NCBI GenBank assembly: GCA_050288105.1
Contig: JBNKDE010000004.1
Span: 124,001 to 188,000 of the forward strand
Source of the DNA: JACNJF01 sp050288105
Lineage (GTDB): Bacteria; Pseudomonadota; Gammaproteobacteria; GCA-001735895
Length of the DNA: 64,000 nucleotides
Reading direction: 5' to 3'
How positions within the stretch are numbered: the stretch's first letter is position 1; every line of letters begins with the position of its first letter. Made by a program: the position numbers and the translations under genes. Positions 24,694 through 34,744 of the stretch are shown here, in pieces. Below the pieces are notes generated by a model that saw only the letters and a program-made list of their open reading frames with translations, searched no databases and was not told the origin of the DNA.

Positions 24694-27600
24694 TTATCTG
24701 CAGACCAGTCTTGGTGCACGCTTTTTCTCGTCATCTTCTTCATCGCCAATTGCGACTTTTACACCTTCATCAATCCGCCTCATGGCTCGTACCAGTTGCG
24801 GATGATTCAGTTCGGTATTATCAAACAGCACTTCAAGCTGATTCGCTATATCATTCAGTACCTGACTATCAGAGCTAATACTAATAACACCGGTATTACT
24901 GAAAGTAAAATTCAAGCCTTGTGGAATATCAACTGTGTCGAAGCGGTTGGCAAAAGTGCCATAGCTCAATGGTATAAAACTTTGATCCAGCAATAAGGCA
25001 AGCTGTACGGGTGTTTTACCATTAATCACTGCAAACCTGATATCTCCGCCCGCATTCAATGTCCCCGCGACATTCAGTCTATCGTGCAGCAGGCCAGAGA
25101 CAGTCGAATCCAGTTTAATGACTAAAGCACCATTAACCCCCTGCGTATAATCACCCGTAATACTTAGCGTTCCCGTATTAAAAACGGAATTGACCAGATC
25201 TGATTTTCCAGGGGAAACCGTACCCGCAGTATTCAACACGTTACCGTCAAAGATGCCATAGCCCTGCAATGACTCTCCCGCCGCATCCAGCACCAGGTCC
25301 TGCGCTATGCCTGCACTTTCAATACGGAATGTTCCCGACTGTATACCAATGGTTCCACCCACATTGTCAAATGCCAAGTCAAACACCACAACATCCGGCC
25401 CTTGCACACTCGGAAAAGCATCCGCATCAATAATTAACAATCCCTCATTGATAAACCTTGCACCCGTTGTACCGGTAAGGTTCTTACCAGCAAGCGCTCG
25501 CTGCCCAGACAGAACAACACCATAACTCTCCACATTAAATGTGCCCTGATTGGTTATAGTCCCGCCGTTAACCTGAAGACTACCCGTACTCGGTGAGGCC
25601 CAGTTCACCGTGCCTGTAGTTGTGATTGTCCAGTCAGTATTTAAAATACCACTGGTCAAATCGACAGTCCCAGATGTAGTCAAACCCAGACCATCAACTG
25701 TCCCGCCATCCCACAACATATTTCCTGCATAGTCCAGATTATTGGCCGTCAGGATTCCACCAATCAGATCTAGATTTGCAACCTGTATCAGGCCATCCGC
25801 AACGAGACTAGAATCAAAAGCGATTGAAAGCCCGCCTGTTCCGCCCACGCTGGCAGTGGAGTTAACATTTAGGTCAGTATTTTTTAGCGTCAGAATTCCT
25901 GACTGCACCTGGATCGCGGAAGCAACATCGACCGACAATGAGTTATTAATATCAGTGCCTTGGAAGCTACCATCATAGACAGTAAAGGTTGTGGTATTAG
26001 GTATAGCTATGCTTCCAGCACCTCTAATCTCACCGCCAGACAAAAGCTGGATAACATGGGGTAAGACCGGAATATTCTCAACACCCGAAACCGCCCCTGC
26101 ATTCAGGTCCCAGTTTATACTTTCATCATAAACTTGAGGGGCCACATTAACGGCAAATTCCGCGCCATTAGACATAGTTAACAGACCTGCCCCCTGAAAC
26201 TGGGCGTTAGTACTCGCTGAAGATAAAGAAACCCCATCCAGCGTCAAACTTGCTCCATTTCCCCAGGACATGATGGCGTTATTGTCGATCGAACCGGTGC
26301 CAGTAAAGGTATTGGTACCACTATTGGCATCTATCGCAAACAGTGCGTTATTAACCAGATTACCGTCTAGTTGAAACGGCGTACCCACACTAGTTTGAAT
26401 CTTACCCCAGTTGACAGTGTCGGCTGCCAGGATTCCCTGATCCAGTTTAAGTGTTGAACCCAATATGTATAAAACGCCTGCCCCAGATCTGGACACGTTG
26501 GCATCAGGCGCTGAAATTGCAATACCACCAATACCATTATTAGGTTCAAGTATAAATGCATTACCACTTATATCGAGACTACCAGCAACTCCGACATTTA
26601 TCCGTCCTTCGGCCTGCATGCCTCTAACAGTGGCAGCTGAGGTGATATCAATAGTTGGATTAGTTATTCCATCAATAAACACATCCGTATTTGAATCAGG
26701 TGCCACAGTTACAGGTAAAAGTGACAAAGTAGAAAAATCTAACTTCGCCCAGTTTTGTAGATCACTCCAATTAGTTGGAGAGGTAGATGATAGTCCTGTC
26801 CATTGATATATATTGTTGGCATCTATGGTACCAATTGTATAACTCACATACTCTTGAGTCGAAATAACATTAGTAATACTACCTTTTGTAGTCGTTGATA
26901 TAGGGTCAACTATAGTGTCAAAACCAAACAAATTTGCACTGGCGGATGTATCAAGACACCCTGCACTATTACAACCAACTACCGAGACTGGGTTTGAAAA
27001 AACTGCTGCACCAACTACTGCTGCACTATCTTGCCAGTTCAAAATCAAATCACCGCCATTAATAGTTACAGTAGATGCATTCACATAACTGGCCGTCATT
27101 CCATCTGATGCGTATAGGACGGAATATAAGGCTCCAGAATTAAATACTAGATCACCATTAATATTTAACGTACCAGAAAATGTTACCCCATCCCCACCTG
27201 CAAGTGCGCCACCATTCACAATTACACTGCTATTTAAAGTACTAAAACCAGAACTACTGAGTCCTGAACCTACTCCAAGATCAAGCTGCCCCCCTGTCAA
27301 AGTCAGAGTATTGTTATCTTGTAGGTCAATCCATCCAGTATTGGCAAAATTTAAGGTTGACGTATCTATGGTAGAAAGAGAAGTACTAAAACCATTAAGG
27401 TTGATATTCCCCTTATTAAAAAATTGGCCTGTCCCAGTGATACTGGCATTGTCCATATTGATATCACCGCCATTGGTCAACACTGAAGTAGCGTCTAAAT
27501 TTAGAGTTGCAAATTGCAAATTGACCAAATGCCCCTGCTGCACATCCCAATTAGTATTTATAAGATTGACTTCCCTACTGCCGGTAATGGAAGTATCCCC

Positions 27601-29235
27601 GTTTACTACCAGTTGACCACCATTTGTATTGAAAGTAATAGGGAATGAATTACCAGTACCAGTAAAAAACTGTACATTACCACTACCATCTCCATCAATA
27701 TCCGGATTTAAAATCACATCCATTACACCCGATGTAGAAGTAATATCTATACTTGAGGTTGAGAAGGTATCAACCACTATATTATTATGAGCATTAAGGG
27801 TCAGACTTGCGTCCGATGCGCTGATTTTCTGTATAGAATTGAGTATCGTAATATCTCCATTTCCATTACCGCCTAAAGCTGTGGAAACGACCACGCTAGT
27901 TCCAGCATTTAGAGCCAGCTCTATTGTCTCGGTATGTAAAATAGCATCATCAACAGTGGATATAAAATTGGGACTGCTCCATGATTGAGTTTCAGGTACT
28001 GAGCTACCCTGTAAATCGAGAGCATTTTGGATCACGATATTAAACGGATCAATCAACCACTCACCTCCGTTACCATTAACTGCCGAAGCATCTGGCACAG
28101 AGGTAATATCCAGACTTAACAAACCCGAAGTTTCTATAAACCCACCATCACCACTGACAGCACCACCACGTGCAGTCACTTCACCATGTACATGCACATC
28201 ATCTTTTGCAAACACGATGACTTTGCCACCATTTCCATTATCGGTTGCATCGGCATTGACTGTCGCAGCAGCAGAAACAGTCGTAGAGCGAGCATTCAGG
28301 ATTTCAGGGTTTAATCCCTGTTGATCACCACCAATCAGTATTTCGCCACCAGCACTAGCACCGGAAGCATTAATTTCTGCGCCATTTTCCAGCGTTACTG
28401 TGTCACCCAATACCTCGATATAGCCACCTTCATTACCTGATGCATCGACCACACCACTGACCTGATTACTGCCTTTTGCAACCAGACTGATTGAACCATC
28501 CGCGTTTTGCACCAGCCCACCCGCACGAATCACTCCACTGTGCTGAAGAGTGCCTGCAAACAGACTGGCACTACCCTGATCAACCAGAATTTCACCCAGG
28601 TTGGTCACGGTATTTTCGTTTCCTGTTACCTCAAACTGGATTGATGGATTTTCCAGACTACTGATGGTGATAGATTGCCCGGCAGCAAGAATCACATTAC
28701 CGTTTTCAACCTCTATCACGCCACCGTTTTCAATGTTAGGCGCAATCAAAACAATATTGCCATTGTCTCCCGCATGGATGTAGCCCTGGTTATTAATGCC
28801 GGCAGAGCTATCACCTTCAAATTTTAAGCGGCCATTCAGGTAATCATTATCAGTAATATTTAACGTAGAGGCGAAAAAACCTGCCGTATTTACCTGAGCC
28901 CCTTCACCTACCAGAATGCCATGTTGATTAATCAGGAACACTCTACCATTTGAATTCAGGTTGCCTAGTAACTGGCTCGGTGAATTAGTGACCACTCGAT
29001 TGAGTACTGAACTTGCAGAAGAAGGTTGAATGAAGTTGGTAGTTTGACCCGTGCCAATATTAAACGACTGCCAGTTAATCACGGTATTGTTGCTATTGGT
29101 TACGTTCAGGATATTGCTAGACGGGCTTGTAAAGGTGGCAGAGCCCTGCACAACTTGGCCACCCACAGGATTCGCATTGGCAAGCTGGCTACCCAGAATC
29201 AGACTTAAAGAAAAAGCTAGCGTATTGTATTTCAT
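24694..29235 (-). CDS. Two-partner secretion exoprotein (filamentous-haemagglutinin type TpsA)
   Basis: 1513 residues. Signal peptide 1-21 (ending ANA), then a TPS secretion domain (about 22-250): VVQGSATFTSPSSNILNVTN, INWQSFNIGTGQTTNF, and LFLINQHGILVG-like RVFLINQHGILVGEGAQVN, the NPNGI-type motif. The rest is a long beta-helix of Gly/Asn/Thr/Ser-rich repeats with very few charged residues and many VNNxGTI-type turns. The last residues are DEEDDEKKRAPRLVCR: an acidic/basic tail with one cysteine two residues from the end. Exported across the outer membrane by the TpsB gene upstream. A GGAG site precedes ATG 29235. Base composition is more A/T-rich than the neighbours, most clearly at 26600-27700. 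Role (adhesin, matrix or toxin carrier) unknown; no toxin domain is visible. Confidence 0.9.
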   Translation of the reverse strand: MKYNTLAFSLSLILGSQLANANPVGGQVVQGSATFTSPSSNILNVTNSNNTVINWQSFNIGTGQTTNFIQPSSASSVLNRVVTNSPSQLLGNLNSNGRVFLINQHGILVGEGAQVNTAGFFASTLNITDNDYLNGRLKFEGDSSAGINNQGYIHAGDNGNIVLIAPNIENGGVIEVENGNVILAAGQSITISSLENPSIQFEVTGNENTVTNLGEILVDQGSASLFAGTLQHSGVIRAGGLVQNADGSISLVAKGSNQVSGVVDASGNEGGYIEVLGDTVTLENGAEINASGASAGGEILIGGDQQGLNPEILNARSTTVSAAATVNADATDNGNGGKVIVFAKDDVHVHGEVTARGGAVSGDGGFIETSGLLSLDITSVPDASAVNGNGGEWLIDPFNIVIQNALDLQGSSVPETQSWSSPNFISTVDDAILHTETIELALNAGTSVVVSTALGGNGNGDITILNSIQKISASDASLTLNAHNNIVVDTFSTSSIDITSTSGVMDVILNPDIDGDGSGNVQFFTGTGNSFPITFNTNGGQLVVNGDTSITGSREVNLINTNWDVQQGHLVNLQFATLNLDATSVLTNGGDINMDNASITGTGQFFNKGNINLNGFSTSLSTIDTSTLNFANTGWIDLQDNNTLTLTGGQLDLGVGSGLSSSGFSTLNSSVIVNGGALAGGDGVTFSGTLNINGDLVFNSGALYSVLYASDGMTASYVNASTVTINGGDLILNWQDSAAVVGAAVFSNPVSVVGCNSAGCLDTSASANLFGFDTIVDPISTTTKGSITNVISTQEYVSYTIGTIDANNIYQWTGLSSTSPTNWSDLQNWAKLDFSTLSLLPVTVAPDSNTDVFIDGITNPTIDITSAATVRGMQAEGRINVGVAGSLDISGNAFILEPNNGIGGIAISAPDANVSRSGAGVLYILGSTLKLDQGILAADTVNWGKIQTSVGTPFQLDGNLVNNALFAIDANSGTNTFTGTGSIDNNAIMSWGNGASLTLDGVSLSSASTNAQFQGAGLLTMSNGAEFAVNVAPQVYDESINWDLNAGAVSGVENIPVLPHVIQLLSGGEIRGAGSIAIPNTTTFTVYDGSFQGTDINNSLSVDVASAIQVQSGILTLKNTDLNVNSTASVGGTGGLSIAFDSSLVADGLIQVANLDLIGGILTANNLDYAGNMLWDGGTVDGLGLTTSGTVDLTSGILNTDWTITTTGTVNWASPSTGSLQVNGGTITNQGTFNVESYGVVLSGQRALAGKNLTGTTGARFINEGLLIIDADAFPSVQGPDVVVFDLAFDNVGGTIGIQSGTFRIESAGIAQDLVLDAAGESLQGYGIFDGNVLNTAGTVSPGKSDLVNSVFNTGTLSITGDYTQGVNGALVIKLDSTVSGLLHDRLNVAGTLNAGGDIRFAVINGKTPVQLALLLDQSFIPLSYGTFANRFDTVDIPQGLNFTFSNTGVISISSDSQVLNDIANQLEVLFDNTELNHPQLVRAMRRIDEGVKVAIGDEEDDEKKRAPRLVCR

Positions 29236-29263
29236 AATGATGACTCCGCTTGCCTGCAGCTAA

Positions 29264-30730
29264 TTACTGCAGACGGCATTCAAACTCCTGTTTTTCACTA
29301 CCTTCAACACCAAATAATTGGATCATTTTCTGCATTTTTGGTGACAGCTTCGAGGGCTCAGGGATCTTGTCGAATTTCTGGAATGAAGGCACAAAATTCA
29401 ATCTTACTGCCTTTCCATTCAGGCCTGCCAGACCAGCCTCGCCTCTACCCAGATTAACTACCTGTCCATCCGCACCGGCTACCTCAACATCCCCGTCACG
29501 CACATTGACATACAATCCGGGTTTAATATCCTGGCTACCCTGGGCACTGAACAGATCATCTCTGATGGTCAGGCGGTCAGGCCTTGGAGCATTCCCCATC
29601 GAGCGCAGGTGAACCGGAAAATCAGGGATGATGATCGGTTTGGTAAATCCATTTTTCAGAAATGCCGCCTTGCCGTTTTCCAGCAGCATTTTGCCACCTT
29701 CAAACTGCAACTCTATGGCGCCGCTCCATACCCGAGCATACATTCCATTGCCATTTAGCGCATAAGCGGGTTTTAGAAAATACTGCAGCAACTGCGAGAC
29801 CACTGTTTCTTTCACTGGATCAATCAGCGCAGTATTCTCGACACAATCTCCGTCACAGGCGAGGTCAAACCCGGTTCCACGGATTCCAATGGTTGCGGTA
29901 GGCGTTGCCACTCGATAGGATTTCTGGTTGAGGTGACCGATAGCACCCGTAATCAGCCGCAGCCCACCGCGAATAAAGCGCAGGAAGGCGTTATTTTCTG
30001 CAGGTGCTTCAGGACGATAGCGATGCTCTTCAATTTTAAAAGCGGTGCCTGGGCTCATGGTCACCCGGCTTTTATCGTTAAAAGCGATGACAGCAAAAGA
30101 TTTGATACCGGTTTGAATCTGGTCCAGCTCGTATACGGCGGCACCGGTGGTTAAGGGGCGAGATTTTTCACTGCCATCCAGCGCACTGGCTTTACCCTGA
30201 ATCAAGGCAATACGACCAATAACCTTTGATTCGTTTTCAGCGGTTTTATCCAGCGCCTTATTTTCTTCGTCACACTCTGTATTTTCACAGAGGCGCGCAT
30301 CAAACTCTGTTCCGCGAATACCGATAGTCGCTACTCGGGTAGAGACCCGGAAAGCATCAGGGCGACTTTTGCTGATGAACCCTGTTATTGCTCTGAAGCC
30401 GCCTCGGATCAGGCTCATAAAAGCGCTTTCACTACCTTTGCTGGTATTTACGTTTTCAATCTTGAAAGTGGTATTAGGCCGCAGTGTCATGCGTGAACCA
30501 TCCTCAATCTTGATCACTGCAAAACCGGTGGCACCCGTATTTAGCGTCTCCCCATTATGTAGCGGAAAACCCTTACCCAGAATCTGCGGAGCATCGTTCT
30601 CTAACTGCCCCGTCAACACGCCACGCGAGTAAACCACCTCACCAACTTCTGTTGCAGCCAGTAGCTCACCCTGAGCAGCAAATAAAAATAAAATTATCAA
30701 ACTACGAAACAGTATGCCTTTGCTATCCAT
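29264..30730 (-). CDS. Exported protein with two tandem FecR domains
   Basis: 488 residues from ATG 30730, which follows GAGG by six bases; a longer frame would need TTG. Signal peptide 1-26 (ending LLA). Two FecR units in tandem: the first with LRPNTTFKIENV and TRVATIGIRGTEFDARL, the second with MSPGTAFKIEEH and TPTATIGIRGTGFDLAC. Each is followed by a Cys pair (CENTEC; CDGDC). After about 310 comes a C-terminal region without known domain, ending EKQEFECRLQ. It lies between tpsB and tpsA with gaps of 8 and 28 bp, so it is part of the secretion operon. FecR units of this type are periplasmic sensor or binding modules; no sigma factor or TonB receptor is nearby. Confidence 0.82.
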   Translation of the reverse strand: MDSKGILFRSLIILFLFAAQGELLAATEVGEVVYSRGVLTGQLENDAPQILGKGFPLHNGETLNTGATGFAVIKIEDGSRMTLRPNTTFKIENVNTSKGSESAFMSLIRGGFRAITGFISKSRPDAFRVSTRVATIGIRGTEFDARLCENTECDEENKALDKTAENESKVIGRIALIQGKASALDGSEKSRPLTTGAAVYELDQIQTGIKSFAVIAFNDKSRVTMSPGTAFKIEEHRYRPEAPAENNAFLRFIRGGLRLITGAIGHLNQKSYRVATPTATIGIRGTGFDLACDGDCVENTALIDPVKETVVSQLLQYFLKPAYALNGNGMYARVWSGAIELQFEGGKMLLENGKAAFLKNGFTKPIIIPDFPVHLRSMGNAPRPDRLTIRDDLFSAQGSQDIKPGLYVNVRDGDVEVAGADGQVVNLGRGEAGLAGLNGKAVRLNFVPSFQKFDKIPEPSKLSPKMQKMIQLFGVEGSEKQEFECRLQ

Positions 30731-30738
30731 AGTAAGCC

Positions 30739-32286
30739 TCAAAATCGGTATATCAGGTTAAAGTGGGCTTTATCGTCACCGTCATTATTGATCGTGGTAT
30801 CCAGACCACCACCTTCATTGATGACACCATAATCAAGCGCAACGCTGAGCTGCTGTTTCCAGTTCCAGCGCAAACCCACCCCGTAAGAGGAAAGATCAAA
30901 ATCCCCACCATCGTTAAATTTTACTTTCGCCATATCGATAAAGACCAGATATCGAACATTTGAGAATGCAGGCGTCCAGATCTCAAAAGTGCTTTGATAC
31001 CCACTGTCGCCAGTTACAGATCGTTCTTCAAACCCTCGTAAAGTTGAACTACCCCCTACGCCGAACTGCTCTCCTGAAATCAACAGGTCACTACTGTTCT
31101 GTCCGCTGACACCCGCATGAAATAACCAGTCACGCGAAAAAACGCGATCATAAGCCAGACTGTAGCGAACCGCGCTCCAGTCATTTTCTGCCCCGGGACG
31201 AACTAGGTTGTAATCTTCAGTGCTATTTTTACTGCCTGAATCAATATTCATTGCATACACCAGTCCACCACTCAGGGAGCTGGATTTGGCGGCGTAATTA
31301 AAACTGTACCCAAGCTCCACAGGAAAACTCAGGACATCAGCATTGCTGGTTACAGAACCGGAGGTAATTTCATTCTCAAACAGTTTGTTTTGCAGCCCTA
31401 CCGACCATTGGTGATTAAAATTAGTATCGGTCAGCATGGGGCGGGTATAGGTAAATCCGAATACCGATCCCTTGCCGGTAATGTCGACGCCACTCGCCAC
31501 CTCACCCGAGTTAACTTCTGAGTCAGAAAGCAGAAAATCCAGACTGGCTCCATGAGTGTAAAGCGGCACATGGTAATTTAACCCGATTTGAGTGGTAGCA
31601 TCGGGATCTGCTGGAGCGACTGTTAAGGTTGCGGTCAGCACATGGTCTCGATCGAACAAATTACCATGCTGGAAGCCCAGTGTGCTGCGAAACTCTTCCG
31701 AGTCCTTACTACCCGAATTGTCCAGCGTGACGAAAAAAATCTGAGGATTGCGGTCTTTTACTGTCAGGTCTGCATCAATGGTATCTTCCTGCTCGCCCTC
31801 CTTAAACTTGAGCACCACATTCTTTGACGCATGGTTGTTAGCTATTTTCAGGGAGCGGGACAATTCCTTGGTATTGGGTGTACCGCCTACCGATAACTCG
31901 GGCAGTGAATTACGTATATTCTGTTCAGAAAAAAACTCATTGCCGGTTACATGCACGGCACCCATCTTAAAGCGGACAATATTTAGCTCTACTGTGCCTG
32001 AGGTTAATTGCTGAGGAGGCAGCGAAACTCGATGAAAGCTATAGCCCTGTTTATTAATTTCCTGTTCCAGTGCATCCGCAGCCGCGGACAGTCCATCCAG
32101 CCCATACTGTTCGCCGGTAAAATTTTGCAGAATTTGCTGTGCCTTATCCCCAATCGGATTGTCACCCGTGATCACAAAGCTTGAAACAGTAAACCGCATC
32201 GGGCTGTAGGTGGTTTGAGCCTGGCTAGAGACAGGCAATAGAACTACAAGAAATATTAAGAAATAAAGTCCCTGTGAAATTCTCAT
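30739..32286 (-). CDS. Two-partner secretion outer-membrane transporter TpsB (FhaC/ShlB family)
   Basis: 515 residues from ATG 32286. A 20-codon longer frame would start at GTG 32346, but the ATG opens a good signal peptide (MRISQGLYFLIFLVVLLPVS). Two POTRA domains follow: FTVSSFVITGDNPIGD... and MGAVHVTGNEFFSEQNIRNSLP. A 16-strand barrel of about 340 residues carries the family motif STLRGFEERSVTGDSG (loop L6 LRGF) and ends with an aromatic residue (LIYRF). It exports the TpsA protein of the same operon. It starts 72 bp after the ubiI-like gene. Confidence 0.93.
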   Translation of the reverse strand: MRISQGLYFLIFLVVLLPVSSQAQTTYSPMRFTVSSFVITGDNPIGDKAQQILQNFTGEQYGLDGLSAAADALEQEINKQGYSFHRVSLPPQQLTSGTVELNIVRFKMGAVHVTGNEFFSEQNIRNSLPELSVGGTPNTKELSRSLKIANNHASKNVVLKFKEGEQEDTIDADLTVKDRNPQIFFVTLDNSGSKDSEEFRSTLGFQHGNLFDRDHVLTATLTVAPADPDATTQIGLNYHVPLYTHGASLDFLLSDSEVNSGEVASGVDITGKGSVFGFTYTRPMLTDTNFNHQWSVGLQNKLFENEITSGSVTSNADVLSFPVELGYSFNYAAKSSSLSGGLVYAMNIDSGSKNSTEDYNLVRPGAENDWSAVRYSLAYDRVFSRDWLFHAGVSGQNSSDLLISGEQFGVGGSSTLRGFEERSVTGDSGYQSTFEIWTPAFSNVRYLVFIDMAKVKFNDGGDFDLSSYGVGLRWNWKQQLSVALDYGVINEGGGLDTTINNDGDDKAHFNLIYRF

Positions 32287-32358
32287 GAGTTTTCGTTTTT
32301 TATTCTCGGATACCAAAGAATATCGATAGATGCAAACCTTGTCCACGGCTAAACAGGG

Positions 32359-33537
32359 TCAGGACATATTATTTAGCGCGTTTTTAACAATCATTCGATT
32401 AATAGCGGAAGATTTATTGACGATAGTCATCCCCAGGTCACGCATCAGGCCCACTGCCTGGTTTTGCTGACCGTACAAATATTTGAGCAAGGTAAACAGA
32501 TGCGTTGCGCTCACAGTCTCAGCCTTACGTTGACGCTCAAATCGACGTAACACACGCGGCTGGTAAAGCGATTCACCTGCCTGGCACAAATCCGTCAGCA
32601 GCCTGACATCCGAAAATCCCAGATTAACACCCTGCCCAGCCAATGGGTGAACACCATGCGCCGCATCTCCAATCAGCAATACTCGCTGTTTCAGCCACTG
32701 TCTGGCCTGATGCCAGTTGAGTGGAAACATGGCACGCTGGCCGCATCGCCTGATTGCACCCAATCTAGAGTCAAAGGCGCTTTCCAGCACCTGTTTGAAT
32801 TCAATATCCGGCAGCGCCATCAGGGTTTCGGCGTAATCACTATCAGCCGACCACACAATGGAGCATTGCCCGTCCCACAATGGAAGAAAGGCCAGTGGAC
32901 CGGTCGTAAGAAAGCGCTGCCAGGCGGTATGCTGATGTGGCAACTCAGTCTCAACGTTTGCGACAATGGCACTTTGATGATAATCACCAGCCACCAGAGG
33001 GAGATCAAGCAATGACCGCACTGAAGACTGGCGCCCATCCGCAGCAATTAGCAACTCTGCCCTGATGTTACTACCTTTACTGGTAACTACCGAAACAGCA
33101 TCAGGCAGTTGCTCGATACCTTCGACCATACAGCCCTGATACAGGGTCACGTTCTTCAGGTAACGAATGTGGCGTAACAGCAGCGCAACTATTAAACGAT
33201 TTTCGACAATAGTCCCCAGATGACTTGCAGCTAGTTGCTGTGCACTAAAATGCATCTGAGCGTTTCCATTCTGGTGCCAGACGTGCATATCATGATAATC
33301 ACAGCTGCGTAAACGATGGATCTCCGACCAAACCCCTAGTTCCGACAGTAGCTGTTGCGAAGCAGGACTGATCGCGGACACCCTGAGGTCAATCTCATCA
33401 CCTTCGGGACAGGTCATCACATCTATAGATTCACGCTCTATCAGCGCAACCCGATACCCCCTACGTGCAAACGCCAGCGCCGCGCTGGCACCAACCATAC
33501 CCGCTCCCACAACGACGAGATCATACACCTGTGTCAC
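32359..33537 (-). CDS. ubiI: FAD-dependent ubiquinone-biosynthesis hydroxylase, UbiI/VisC-like
   Basis: 392 residues, group A flavin monooxygenase: FAD motif GAGMVG (11-16), DLRVSAISPAS, and LIGDAAHGVHPLAGQGVNLG. Its position after ygfB-pepP-ubiH matches E. coli visC (ubiI), which hydroxylates C5 of the ubiquinone ring; UbiF is a close relative and cannot be fully excluded by sequence. Starts overlapping the ubiH stop (ATG/TGA type). Confidence 0.85.
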   Translation of the reverse strand: MTQVYDLVVVGAGMVGASAALAFARRGYRVALIERESIDVMTCPEGDEIDLRVSAISPASQQLLSELGVWSEIHRLRSCDYHDMHVWHQNGNAQMHFSAQQLAASHLGTIVENRLIVALLLRHIRYLKNVTLYQGCMVEGIEQLPDAVSVVTSKGSNIRAELLIAADGRQSSVRSLLDLPLVAGDYHQSAIVANVETELPHQHTAWQRFLTTGPLAFLPLWDGQCSIVWSADSDYAETLMALPDIEFKQVLESAFDSRLGAIRRCGQRAMFPLNWHQARQWLKQRVLLIGDAAHGVHPLAGQGVNLGFSDVRLLTDLCQAGESLYQPRVLRRFERQRKAETVSATHLFTLLKYLYGQQNQAVGLMRDLGMTIVNKSSAINRMIVKNALNNMS

Positions 33538-34739
33538 ATCACACCTCGCATCAGGCTATTGGTCCCAGGTCCAAGCCCCATAGCCATCCAGCTAAACTCC
33601 TGCCTTGCAATGGGGCACAGGTCAAGCGCTGCCAGGGCTGCAGCACGGGCATGGTTCAACAGCGGCAGTGAGTTCGAGAACAGCTGCACCAGCCCATGTC
33701 CCAGAGCTATGGTCTGCTGCTGATCCTGCAGGCGATTCTTTTCGTACTCAGTCAGTGTTGACACAACGTTGCCACCGGAGAGATCCAGCCCTTTGAGCTG
33801 ATCGTAAAGATGTCCAATATCACGTAAAGCCAGATTAAAACCCTGCCCAGCCACCGGATGCAGTGAGTTGGCGGCATTTCCGATGAGCAGACAACGCCCA
33901 TCCACCAGTCGACTCGAGCGCATCAGCTTCAGGTCAAAACGATCACGCTTACCCAGCGCCGTCATATAACCCAGCCGGAACCCGAACAGCTGATGCAACT
34001 GCTGCAAAAACGTTTCCTCATCCACCTGCATCAGTTTATCCGCCTGTGAGGGTTTTCGCGTCCACACCATAGCGTAACGTGCATCGCTTAGAGGCAGCAT
34101 AGCCAGCGGGCCGTCAGCGGTAAAACGCTCGTAGGCCCAACCCGGCTTTGGCTGTTGAACCTGCACATTGGCAATAATGGCTGATTGATGATAGTCATGC
34201 TGCGTGCTCGGGATATTCAGTGTCTGACGCAGCTTTGAGCCAGCACCATCGGCAACCAATACAACCGAGGCTTCAATTTGAACACGCCCCTGATCACTGT
34301 TCACATTGACAGTTACCCCCTGCTCCTGCTGCTGCAGAGAATCAAATCGCGCAGGGGAGATAAGCTCTATGTCAGGGCAGACAACTACTGCATCCAGTAA
34401 CACACGCATCAGACCAGGGTATTCAACCACCGCCCCCATCTGGGGCAGATTCAGGTCAGCGGCATGCAAACGAGTTACCCCAAAATGACCAGCACTGGAA
34501 ATGTGAATATCAGAGATAGGAGTCATCAGATCGCGCAAACCCTGATCCAGCCCCAGTGCCTGTAACATTTTTATGGACGACAGGGACAAAGCTATCGAGC
34601 GCACATCCATCTGCGCAGGCTGCGCGCTGGTTAAAGGCCGGGCTTCTATCAGTTTTACCCTGCGTCCCTGCGCGCTCATTACCCTGGCAGCCATCAAGCC
34701 AACCAGGCCGCCACCAATAATGCAGATATCGCTATACAT
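33534..34739 (-). CDS. ubiH: 2-octaprenyl-6-methoxyphenol hydroxylase UbiH
   Basis: 401 residues, FAD motif GGGLVG (9-14). Features that set UbiH apart from its paralogues: MDVRSIALSLSSIKMLQALGL, PISDIHISSAGHFGVTRLHA and MGAVVEYPGLMRVL. The second FAD motif LIGNAANSLHPVAGQGFNLALRD is present, with Asn in place of the more usual Asp (GNAAN). Operon ygfB-pepP-ubiH-ubiI is conserved in gammaproteobacteria. Confidence 0.92.
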   Translation of the reverse strand: MYSDICIIGGGLVGLMAARVMSAQGRRVKLIEARPLTSAQPAQMDVRSIALSLSSIKMLQALGLDQGLRDLMTPISDIHISSAGHFGVTRLHAADLNLPQMGAVVEYPGLMRVLLDAVVVCPDIELISPARFDSLQQQEQGVTVNVNSDQGRVQIEASVVLVADGAGSKLRQTLNIPSTQHDYHQSAIIANVQVQQPKPGWAYERFTADGPLAMLPLSDARYAMVWTRKPSQADKLMQVDEETFLQQLHQLFGFRLGYMTALGKRDRFDLKLMRSSRLVDGRCLLIGNAANSLHPVAGQGFNLALRDIGHLYDQLKGLDLSGGNVVSTLTEYEKNRLQDQQQTIALGHGLVQLFSNSLPLLNHARAAALAALDLCPIARQEFSWMAMGLGPGTNSLMRGVM

Positions 34740-34744
34740 TGTGA

